A stretch of DNA of 5,446 bases from an uncultured Coriobacteriaceae bacterium (GTDB lineage: Bacteria > Actinomycetota > Coriobacteriia > Coriobacteriales > QAMH01), in assembly GCA_902783175.1 (NCBI GenBank), contig CACZQA010000098.1, positions 1 to 5,446 of the forward strand. Direction: 5' to 3'. A program made the translations under genes and the position numbers. Each line of letters starts with the position of its first letter. Position 1 is the stretch's first letter. The notes beneath the pieces are model-generated. The model did no database searches and was not told the origin of the DNA. It was given only the letters and a program-made list of their open reading frames with translations. Shown here in pieces: positions 1-5,446 of this stretch.

Positions 1-1
1 C

Positions 2-1261
2 CCCGACGCCGACCACACGCCCTTCGACAACTTCGTCCCGCGCATGCGCGAGCTCTACCCGCGCACCTTCTCGCAGCTTGAGCTCACGATGATCGACACC
101 TACGGGATTCTCCTCAAATGGAAGGGAACCGACCCCACAGCATCCCCGGTCGTGTTCATGGCGCATCACGACGTAGTCGAGGCCAATCCCGAGGGCTGGT
201 CGCACGACCCGTTTGCCGCCGACGTCGCCGACGGGCGCATCTGGGCGCGCGGCACCGTCGACACCAAGTGCATCCTCGCCGGCCTCTACGAGGCGGCCGA
301 GACCCTGCTCGAGCGCGGGTTCACGCCGGCGCGCACGGTGTACCTGTGGTCCTCGAACACCGAGGAGGACAACGGTCCCACCACCCCGGCGCTCATAGCC
401 TACTTCGAAGAGCACGGCATCGTCCCGGGGCTCGTGCTGGACGAGGGCGGCGCCATCATCGACAATCCCCCGCTCGGCATAAGCCGCGACTTCGCCGTCA
501 TCGGCGTCGCCGAGAAGGGCCTCGCCAACGCCTACATCACCGTCGACTCCGCAGGCGGCCACGCCTCCACGCCCTCGCCCGACGACTCCACGGCCAGGCT
601 GGTGACGGGGCTCGAGAAGCTCCTCTCCAACCCGCCCAAGCCGAAGACGAACGCCCCGCTCGAGGCCATGCTGCGTGAGCTTGCCTCGTACGGCTCGTTT
701 GGCATCCGCGCGGTGCTGGGCAACCTGTGGCTGTTCCGCCCGATCGTGAGAAAGGTGCTCACCGCCGACCACGAGACCGCCTCCATGGTCCGCTCGACCT
801 ACGCGCTCACCGAGCTTCAAGGCTCCCCGGCCGCCAACGTGCTCCCCAAGCAGGCGAAGGCGACGCTCAACATCCGCATCGACCCGCACGAGAGCGTGCA
901 CGAGGTGGTCGAGCGCGTGCGCGATGCCATTCCCGGCGCGATCGTCGACGTGGTCGACCCCAACGAGCCGTCGCGTATCTCGCCGTTCGAGGACGACCCC
1001 GGCTACGACTACCTGCGCCGCGTGATCCACAGCGCCTACCCCGACGCCGGCATCGCGCCCTACGTGCAGTCGAGCCTGTCCGACGCCCGTCACATGTCGC
1101 GCGTCTTCCCGCGCACGTACCGCTTCGCGGGCTTTTTGCTGCGCGGCGACCAGCGCTCGCGCATCCACGGGCAAGACGAGAACATCGACGTCGAGAGCTT
1201 CAAGCGCGGCGTCGGGTTCTACATCGAGCTCATCGCCAACCTCGACAAGCTGGAGGTGTAG
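2..1261 (+). CDS. M20 family zinc peptidase, carboxypeptidase S/PM20D1-like (5' end outside window)
   Basis: Predicted cytoplasmic metallo-hydrolase that removes C-terminal residues from peptides or hydrolyses N-acyl amino acids. The frame is open from base 2, and the residues before the first ATG at 44 (DHTPFDNF..) already match the family, so the true start lies upstream; 419 residues are visible and roughly 40-60 are probably missing. Numbering from the Met at 44, the M20 metal and catalytic set is present: MAHHD (H41, D43), RGTVDTK (D73, bridging Asp), NTEEDNG (E107 as general base, E108 as ligand), DEGG (D133/E134), GGHAST (H173, lid/dimerisation domain) and IHGQDEN (H375, last metal ligand). 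The segment around 262-280 (PAANVLP..NIRID) is the typical lid-domain strand. All ligands are intact, so it should be active. The substrate cannot be read from sequence. It is followed after 4 bases by an MFS transporter, suggesting uptake or export of the same substrate class. Confidence 0.9.
   Translation, partial: PDADHTPFDNFVPRMRELYPRTFSQLELTMIDTYGILLKWKGTDPTASPVVFMAHHDVVEANPEGWSHDPFAADVADGRIWARGTVDTKCILAGLYEAAETLLERGFTPARTVYLWSSNTEEDNGPTTPALIAYFEEHGIVPGLVLDEGGAIIDNPPLGISRDFAVIGVAEKGLANAYITVDSAGGHASTPSPDDSTARLVTGLEKLLSNPPKPKTNAPLEAMLRELASYGSFGIRAVLGNLWLFRPIVRKVLTADHETASMVRSTYALTELQGSPAANVLPKQAKATLNIRIDPHESVHEVVERVRDAIPGAIVDVVDPNEPSRISPFEDDPGYDYLRRVIHSAYPDAGIAPYVQSSLSDARHMSRVFPRTYRFAGFLLRGDQRSRIHGQDENIDVESFKRGVGFYIELIANLDKLEV
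1252..1257 (+). promoter_or_regulatory. Shine-Dalgarno site of the MFS transporter gene
   Basis: GGAGGT lies inside the last codons of the M20 peptidase gene, 8 bases before a GTG at 1266. It is the reason for choosing this GTG over later ATGs, which would remove the N-terminal FYGWW segment typical of this transporter group. It implies translational coupling of the two genes. Confidence 0.8.
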
Positions 1262-1265
1262 CGCC

Positions 1266-2603
1266 GTGAACGACGCAACGAACGCCAAAAGGAAGCGGCC
1301 GTTCTACGGCTGGTGGGTCGTCGCCGGCGGATTCCTCCTCATGGCCACCTGCTATGCCGTCTTCGTGAACTGCATCCCGCTGTTCCAGGCGCATGTCGTC
1401 CAGGACATGGGGATGAGCGTCGGCCAGTTCAACACGGGCACGGCGCTGTGCACGATCGTCGCCTTGTTCGCCTCGCTCGCCATCGGCAAGCTCATCGACG
1501 TGTGGGACGTGCGCATCCTGGGCACCATCACGGTGCTCGTGGCGTTCGCCGTGCTCATCGCGCTGTCGGCCATGAGCGCCTACTGGCAGTTCCTGCTGTG
1601 CTGCATCCTCGCGGGCATCGTGGTGGTGGCCGGCACGCGCCTGCTCGCGAGCGTGGTCGTGGCCAACTGGTTCACGGTCAAGCGCGGCCTGGCCGTCTCG
1701 ATCGCCCTTGCCGGCAGCGGCGCGGGCGGCGTCGTGCTCTCCCCAGTCACGAGCGCCATCATCGCGGGAGCCGGCTGGCGGCAGGCGTTTTTGGTCCTCG
1801 CCTTCGTCTGCCTTGTCTTCGGGCTGCAGATCATCGCCGCCACCTGGCGCAACAAGCCCGAGGACAAGGGCCTCGAGCCCTACGGCACGCATGCCGGCAC
1901 ACCCGATGAGGTCTCAAAGGGCAAGGCAGCGGACGCGCCCGTGCGCGTCGCGCTCGGCTGGAAGGTCGTGCGCAAGAGCGCCGCGTTTTGGGTGCTCGTC
2001 GTGGGCTTCGTGGCGATGGGCGTCATCAACGGCGCGATCATCACGAACGCGGTCTCCAGCTTCACCTCCGTCACGGTGGCTGGCACCGCCGTCGTGACCG
2101 GCGGGCACGACACGCAGTGGGCGGGCAACGTCTGGGCGTTCTACCTGTTCTGCGTCATCATCTGCAAGATCTCGCTCGGCGCAATCTACGACCGTTTCGG
2201 CCTGCGCCCCGCAACGCTGCTCGGGACGGCAACTTGTCTGGCCGCCGCCGTGTTCCTGTGCTTTCCCACCACCGACTGGGGCCCGATCCTCGCCTGCTTG
2301 ACGTTCAGCTTCGGCACCTGCATGGGCACGGTCTGCCCGCCGGTCATGGCTGTGCGCGAGTTCGGGAAGAAGGACCTCGGCACCGTGACGGGCATCATCA
2401 CCGCCTTCGAGCTGTTCGGATCGGCGCTCGGCGCCGTGGTATCGGGCCTGCTCTTCGATGCGTTTTTCTCGTTCAACCCCGCGTGGATCATGGCGTTTGC
2501 CTGCTCGCTTGTCATGGGAGCTGCCCTGTACGCGAGCATCGGCATGGCACGCAGGCTCGCCGAGCGCCACGCTGCCACCGGCAACGATTCAGCCGCCGGC
2601 TAG
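1266..2603 (+). CDS. MFS transporter, OFA (oxalate/formate antiporter-like) type
   Basis: A 445-residue inner-membrane secondary transporter. The length and hydrophobicity fit 12 transmembrane helices in two six-helix halves: about 16-38, 52-72, 83-103, 106-132, 141-166, 170-192, then a charged cytoplasmic loop (about 193-236, containing NKPEDKG), followed by 239-266, 286-306, 313-333, 337-360, 373-398 and 405-426. Family marks visible are FYGWWVV at 13-19, the MFS loop motif as GKLIDVWDVR (74-83) and its second-half copy GAIYDRFGLRP (305-315), and NWFTVKRGLA with the following Gly-rich helix (134-155). The OFA-like label rests on the N-terminus and the NWF..KRGLA stretch. Members of this group carry varied carboxylates, and the substrate here is unknown. 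The protein has 14 cysteines, many within predicted helices. It is tightly linked to the upstream peptidase (4-base gap), so a peptide, amino-acid or acyl-amino-acid substrate is a reasonable guess. Confidence 0.9.
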   Translation: MNDATNAKRKRPFYGWWVVAGGFLLMATCYAVFVNCIPLFQAHVVQDMGMSVGQFNTGTALCTIVALFASLAIGKLIDVWDVRILGTITVLVAFAVLIALSAMSAYWQFLLCCILAGIVVVAGTRLLASVVVANWFTVKRGLAVSIALAGSGAGGVVLSPVTSAIIAGAGWRQAFLVLAFVCLVFGLQIIAATWRNKPEDKGLEPYGTHAGTPDEVSKGKAADAPVRVALGWKVVRKSAAFWVLVVGFVAMGVINGAIITNAVSSFTSVTVAGTAVVTGGHDTQWAGNVWAFYLFCVIICKISLGAIYDRFGLRPATLLGTATCLAAAVFLCFPTTDWGPILACLTFSFGTCMGTVCPPVMAVREFGKKDLGTVTGIITAFELFGSALGAVVSGLLFDAFFSFNPAWIMAFACSLVMGAALYASIGMARRLAERHAATGNDSAAG

Positions 2604-2604
2604 C

Positions 2605-2610
2605 AGGAGA
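2605..2610 (+). promoter_or_regulatory. Shine-Dalgarno site of the Crp/Fnr remnant
   Basis: AGGAGA sits just after the MFS stop codon and 6 bases before the GTG at 2617. It shows that the remnant retains a good translation start and is probably still translated. Confidence 0.65.
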
Positions 2611-2616
2611 CGAAAA

Positions 2617-2826
2617 GTGACGTCGCATTCGCTCGATGGCGCAGAATCGCAGCTCCCGTTTTGGGATGACCTCACGCAAGCGCAGCGAGAGCTGGTAGCA
2701 GAGTGCTCTTTGATCAAACATTTTGCGAAAGACGAAGTCGTAAACCGCGCGGACAGCTCGTGCATGGGACTCGTTCTTATCCTGAGCGGCGGCATCCGCG
2801 CCTATAGGGGAAAGGTCGTGAGATAA
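2617..2826 (+). pseudogene. Truncated Crp/Fnr family transcriptional regulator (N-terminal remnant, 69 aa)
   Basis: The GTG start with a good ribosome site opens a 69-residue frame. Its first 63 residues read like the N-terminus of a Crp/Fnr regulator: LPFWDDLT (13-20), QRELV (23-27), then the first strands of the cyclic-nucleotide-binding-like barrel, ending in the characteristic CMGLVLILSGGIRAY (49-63). Full members run to about 220-230 residues. Here the frame passes into RGKVVR and a stop, and the next gene begins 3 bases later, so most of the barrel, the dimerisation helix and the helix-turn-helix are absent. A frameshift cannot explain this because no bases remain to hold the rest. A deletion joining the regulator to the leader of the reductase gene is the simplest reading (inference). 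It cannot bind DNA as it stands. It is also visibly less GC-biased at third positions than its neighbours. Alternatives are a retained leader peptide, or a small protein that interferes with a full-length paralogue by dimerising with it. Confidence 0.75.
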
Positions 2827-2829
2827 GCC

Positions 2830-4521
2830 ATGAAAGTTGTGATCATCGGCGGCGTGGCGGGCGGCGCATCTGCGGCGGCGCGCCTGAGGCGCCTTGACGA
2901 ACGAGCGGAAATCATCGTGTTCGAGCGCTCGGGATTCGTATCGTACGCGAACTGCGGGCTGCCGTATTACATCGGCGGCACGATTGCCGAGAAGCGCGAG
3001 CTCACCCTCCAGACGCCCGAGAGCTTCTGGAATCGCTTCCGCATCCGGGTGAAGACCAAGCACGAGGTGCTCGCCATAGACCCCGCGGCAAAGACCGTGA
3101 CGGTAAAGGACCTCTCCACGGGCAAGACGTTTACGGAAAGCTACGACAAGCTGGTCCTCTCCCCCGGCGCCATGCCCACGCGCCCTCCCCTGCCCGGCAT
3201 AGATTCCGAAAGGGTCTTCAGCCTGCGCACCGTGGAGGACACGTTGCGCATCCATGACTACGTGAGGCGCGAGAAGCCACAAAGTGCCGTGCTCGTGGGC
3301 GGCGGCTACATCGGCATCGAAGTCGCCGAGAACCTGCGCGAGCTGGGCCTTGACGTGACGATCGTTCAGCGCCCCGAGCAGCTCATGAGCACGCTCGACT
3401 ACGACATGGCCACCTTCGTGCACGCGAAGCTGCGCGAGAAGGGCATCCGGCTCGAGCTCGGCCGCAGCGTCAGCGGGTTTAAGGAGCGCGACGGGCAGAT
3501 CCTCACGCTCATCGACAGCCAAGACCCACTGCCCGCCGACCTGGTGCTCCTCGCCATCGGCGTCACGCCGGACAGCGGGCTCGCAAAGCAGGCGGGGCTC
3601 GCGCTCGGCATCAAGGGCTCGATCGTGGTCAACGACCGCATGGAGACGAGCGTGCCCGACATCTACGCGGTGGGCGACGCGGTGCAGGTCAAGCATGCCG
3701 TCACGGGGCAAGACGCGCTCATCGCGCTCGCAGGCCCCGCCAACAAGCAAGGGCGCATCGCCGCAGACAACATCTGCGGGCTGGACAGCCGCTATCGCGG
3801 GTCGCAGGGCTCGTCCATCATCAAGGTCTTCGACCTTACCGCGGCGAGCACGGGCCTTACGGAGAAGGCGGCGGCCTCGGCGGGCATCGACGCAGATTGC
3901 GTCGTGCTCTCGCCCGGCTCCCATGCGAGCTACTACCCGGGCGCCCGCCCCATGACCATGAAGGTGGTCTTCGAGAAGCAGACGTTCAGGCTGCTCGGGG
4001 CGCAGATCGCCGGAGGCGAGGGCGTGGACAAGCGCATCGACGTCCTGGCCGTCGCCCTGCACGCGGGCATGCGCGCAGACGAGCTCAAAGACCTCGACCT
4101 GGCGTACGCGCCTCCCTACTCCTCCGCAAAAGACCCCGTCAACATGGCGGGATTCATGGTCGAGAACCTCAAAAGAGGGCTTGTCAAGCAATGGCACTGG
4201 GACGAGGAGCCCTCGCTCGCGCGCGACGGGAGCATTACGCTGCTCGACGTGCGCACCTCCGCAGAATACGAACGCGGACATATCGATGGCTTTAGAAACA
4301 TCCCGGTGGACGAGCTGCGCGAACGGCTCGGCGAGCTCGACCGCGACAAGCCGCTGTACGTGATCTGCCAAAGCGGCCTGCGCAGCTACATCGCGTGCCG
4401 CATCCTGGCGCGAGAGGGCTTCGATTGCCGCAACTTCTCCGGCGGCTATCGCTTCTACGCCGCCGTGACAAAGGAGCGCGGCATGGGCAGCTGCGCGACT
4501 CCCTGCGGCATGGATCGGTAG
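2830..4521 (+). CDS. CoA-disulfide reductase-like FAD/NAD(P)H oxidoreductase with C-terminal rhodanese domain (persulfide reductase type)
   Basis: A 563-residue cytoplasmic flavoenzyme that uses NAD(P)H to reduce CoA disulfide, CoA persulfide or related low-molecular-weight persulfides and polysulfides. Domains: N-terminal FAD Rossmann motif GGVAGGASAAARLRR (7-21); the single redox cysteine in SYANCGLPYYIGG (C42), the CoADR hallmark; NAD(P) motif VGGGYIGIE (156-164); second FAD motif YAVGDAV (279-285); CoADR dimer-interface motifs SYYPGARPM (367-375) and LAYAPPYSSAKDPVN (424-438), whose tyrosines assist C42 in characterised enzymes. A rhodanese domain follows (about 462-547), with LLDVRTSAEYERGHIDG (471-487) and active loop CQSGLRS carrying C513. 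Length and order match CoADR-rhodanese fusions such as those described in Bacillus anthracis and Shewanella loihica. There, sulfane sulfur is handled by the rhodanese and reduced at the CoADR cysteine, releasing H2S. The tail has an extra CATPC pair (C555, C559). The ATG has only a weak Shine-Dalgarno nearby, and the gene begins 3 bases after the regulator remnant's stop, suggesting coupling. Confidence 0.93.
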   Translation: MKVVIIGGVAGGASAAARLRRLDERAEIIVFERSGFVSYANCGLPYYIGGTIAEKRELTLQTPESFWNRFRIRVKTKHEVLAIDPAAKTVTVKDLSTGKTFTESYDKLVLSPGAMPTRPPLPGIDSERVFSLRTVEDTLRIHDYVRREKPQSAVLVGGGYIGIEVAENLRELGLDVTIVQRPEQLMSTLDYDMATFVHAKLREKGIRLELGRSVSGFKERDGQILTLIDSQDPLPADLVLLAIGVTPDSGLAKQAGLALGIKGSIVVNDRMETSVPDIYAVGDAVQVKHAVTGQDALIALAGPANKQGRIAADNICGLDSRYRGSQGSSIIKVFDLTAASTGLTEKAAASAGIDADCVVLSPGSHASYYPGARPMTMKVVFEKQTFRLLGAQIAGGEGVDKRIDVLAVALHAGMRADELKDLDLAYAPPYSSAKDPVNMAGFMVENLKRGLVKQWHWDEEPSLARDGSITLLDVRTSAEYERGHIDGFRNIPVDELRERLGELDRDKPLYVICQSGLRSYIACRILAREGFDCRNFSGGYRFYAAVTKERGMGSCATPCGMDR

Positions 4522-4543
4522 AAAGGCGCGCAGGCGAACGGCT

Positions 4544-4573
4544 GGCAATCGGCGGGTTTCTCTGTCTATTGCC
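4544..4573 (+). repeat. Inverted repeat GGCAAT / ATTGCC
   Basis: GGCAAT (4544-4549) and its exact reverse complement ATTGCC (4568-4573) flank an 18-base spacer; an outer T-G wobble could extend an RNA stem by one pair. The right arm overlaps the candidate -35 hexamer, a position suiting a repressor or activator operator. Six-base arms can also arise by chance in GC-rich DNA. Confidence 0.35.
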
Positions 4574-4598
4574 GCAAGCGATGGCTATCCAACATATT
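4569..4598 (+). promoter_or_regulatory. Candidate sigma-70 promoter for the transsulfuration gene
   Basis: TTGCCG (4569-4574, four of six to consensus) and CATATT (4593-4598, four of six) are separated by 18 bases, in the most AT-rich part of the intergenic region. A second possible -10, TAGAAT (4629-4634, five of six), has no good -35 at normal spacing. Either would give a short leader before the ATG at 4698. Support is by position and partial consensus only. Confidence 0.35.
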
Positions 4599-4642
4599 TT
4601 CGCAATGTCGGGCGCACGGCAGGTTTCCTAGAATACGAGACC

Positions 4643-4668
4643 GGCAAGGGCGCCCGGCGTCTTTTGCC
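4643..4668 (+). promoter_or_regulatory. Leader hairpin upstream of the transsulfuration gene
   Basis: GGCAAGGG (4643-4650) can pair with CTTTTGCC (4661-4668), including two G-U pairs. The stem continues across a bulged T4660 as CGC (4651-4653) with GCG (4657-4659) around a 3-base loop. The two G-U pairs mean it is better formed in + strand RNA than in its complement. No T-tract follows, so it is not a standard terminator. It ends about 30 bases before the start codon and could act as a leader stability or regulatory element (inference). Confidence 0.4.
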
Positions 4669-4697
4669 AACGACACGAGAGGAAAGGCAGGAAGCGC

Positions 4698-5446
4698 ATG
4701 GATGATTCGAGTTTCGAGGCAATGGCAGCAGAGATCCAGGGACTGCTGGGCATAGACAAGACCCGCCACTCCAACTGGAGCCTCGAGACGAACGCCATCC
4801 ACGGCTACGAGGGCCGCGACCCGCAGACCGGGGCGGTGTCCTTCCCCATCTACCAGACGGCCACCTTCGCCCACCCCGCCCTGCACGAGTCGACGGGATT
4901 CGCGTACAGCCGATGCGGCAACCCCACGGTGCTCGAGCTCGAGAACACGATCGCGCTGCTCGAAGGCGGGCTCAAGGCATATGCCTACACGAGCGGCATG
5001 GCGGCCATCACGACCCTGCTCAAGATGTTCGAGCACGGCGACCACCTGCTCGTGAGCGACGACCTGTACGGCGGCACCTACCGCCTGCTCGTCGACGTGT
5101 ACTCGAAGCGCTACGGCATCGAGTTCGATTTCGTGGACTTCTCCGACCTCGACGCCGTCAAGCGCGCGATCAAGGGCAACACGAAGGGCTTTTTCCTCGA
5201 GACTCCCACCAACCCGATGATGCACGTCTCGGACATCCGCGCGCTTTCAGACCTCGCGCACGATGCAGGCGCCATCCTCATCGTGGACAACACGTTTCTC
5301 ACCTGCTACTTCCAGCGCCCGCTCGACCTGGGCGCGGACGTGGTCGTGTACAGCGGCACGAAGTACCTGTGCGGCCACAACGACGTGACCTGCGGATTTG
5401 TGGTCATCAAAGACGAGACGCTGCTCGAGCGCTCGTTCATGGACTA
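4698..5446 (+). CDS. PLP-dependent Cys/Met metabolism (transsulfuration) enzyme, cystathionine gamma-lyase/synthase-like (3' end outside window)
   Basis: 249 complete codons are visible with no stop; family members are about 380-430 residues, so roughly the last third is missing. This is a fold-type I PLP enzyme of the Cys/Met metabolism family. Visible marks: YQTATF (52-57), YSRCGNPT (70-77, phosphate and cofactor contacts from the partner subunit), YTSGMAAI (97-104, phosphate-binding Ser/Gly/Met), DLYGGTYRL (122-130, Tyr124 stacking on PLP), ETPTNP (168-173), DNTF with D197 pairing to the pyridine nitrogen, and SGTKYLCGHNDV with the Schiff-base lysine K222. The YGGT rather than YGCT signature argues against classical methionine gamma-lyase and favours a cystathionine gamma-synthase/lyase-like member. 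Lyase and synthase cannot be separated from this part. About 28 residues precede the conserved LETNAIHG block. The start ATG has AGGA (4689-4692) 5 bases upstream, in a purine-rich tract. Next to a persulfide reductase, a role producing or consuming cysteine, homocysteine or H2S is plausible. Confidence 0.9.
   Translation, partial: MDDSSFEAMAAEIQGLLGIDKTRHSNWSLETNAIHGYEGRDPQTGAVSFPIYQTATFAHPALHESTGFAYSRCGNPTVLELENTIALLEGGLKAYAYTSGMAAITTLLKMFEHGDHLLVSDDLYGGTYRLLVDVYSKRYGIEFDFVDFSDLDAVKRAIKGNTKGFFLETPTNPMMHVSDIRALSDLAHDAGAILIVDNTFLTCYFQRPLDLGADVVVYSGTKYLCGHNDVTCGFVVIKDETLLERSFMD

Larger units (their letters stand above)
4522..4697 (+). other. Intergenic leader between reductase and transsulfuration gene
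   Basis: This is the only sizeable non-coding stretch in the window (176 bases). It holds no convincing open frame. I see two inverted repeats sharing the arms GGCAA/TTGCC, a candidate sigma-70 promoter between them, and a purine-rich ribosome-binding tract before the ATG at 4698. No strong hairpin-plus-T-tract terminator for the reductase gene is evident, so read-through into the next gene is possible. Confidence 0.6.

Noticed and set aside
1230..1892. Minus-strand open frames over the MFS gene (1230-1892 and 1914-2570).
   Set aside because: Low-complexity His/Arg/Asp/Ala composition, no domain, and a fully convincing transporter on the opposite strand.
2512..4548. A very long (678-codon) open frame on the minus strand opposite the reductase gene.
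   Set aside because: Its product is rich in Arg, Ala, His and Val with no recognisable domain, and it lies exactly antisense to a gene with complete catalytic motifs. Long antisense frames are expected opposite GC-ending codons in high-GC genomes.
4395..4631. A 78-codon + strand frame overlapping the end of the reductase and the intergenic region.
   Set aside because: It overlaps the rhodanese coding region out of frame, has no good ribosome site and no family resemblance; its intergenic part is simply stop-free GC-rich DNA.
4639..4665. Possible rho-independent terminator: GACCGG with CCGG..TC followed by TTTT.
   Set aside because: The stem is short and bulged, the T run is only four bases, and the TTTT is better used as part of the stem pairing GGCAAGGG with CTTTTGCC. 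It also lies close to the next start codon.
4566..5225. Minus-strand open frame of 219 codons at the right end.
   Set aside because: It is antisense to the PLP enzyme, which carries all cofactor-binding motifs on the + strand.
1..5446. Search for mobile elements, CRISPR repeats, tRNA/rRNA, toxin-antitoxin or defence genes.
   Set aside because: No transposase or integrase motifs, no regularly spaced direct repeats, no tRNA-like cloverleaf and no defence-type domains were seen; all genes belong to known metabolic or transport families.

Overview
The window is GC-rich and gene-dense, with every supported gene on the + strand. GC-ending codons, GTG starts, very short intergenic gaps and the gene types suggest a high-GC actinobacterial anaerobe. 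An Eggerthellaceae/Coriobacteriia-like gut organism fits best, but this is inference from style and family resemblance, not from a marker gene.

Layout from left to right: (1) the 3' part of an M20 zinc peptidase of the carboxypeptidase S/PM20D1-like type, cut by the window edge; (2) a complete MFS transporter resembling the oxalate/formate-antiporter-like (OFA) group, starting at a GTG 4 bases after the peptidase stop; (3) a 69-codon remnant of a Crp/Fnr-type regulator that keeps only the start of the sensor domain and has lost the rest of it and the DNA-binding domain; (4) a complete CoA-disulfide reductase-like flavoprotein fused to a C-terminal rhodanese domain (a CoADR-RHD/NPSR-type persulfide reductase), starting 3 bases after the remnant's stop; (5) a 176-base intergenic region with inverted repeats and a candidate promoter; (6) the 5' two thirds of a PLP-dependent Cys/Met-metabolism (transsulfuration) enzyme that runs off the right edge.

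Genes 1-4 are packed with gaps of 4, 13 and 3 bases and look like one transcription unit. The gene at 4698 appears to be a separate unit with its own leader. The functional thread is sulfur and amino-acid catabolism. A peptidase and transporter could handle peptides or N-acyl amino acids. The CoADR-rhodanese enzyme reduces CoA or other low-molecular-weight persulfides/disulfides. The PLP enzyme interconverts or cleaves cysteine, homocysteine or cystathionine. This pathway link is inference from adjacency.

The most notable item is the decapitated Crp/Fnr gene directly in front of the reductase. It looks like a deletion that removed the local regulator and left a translated leader peptide. I see no CRISPR array, tRNA, rRNA, insertion sequence or clearly new defence-like system here.
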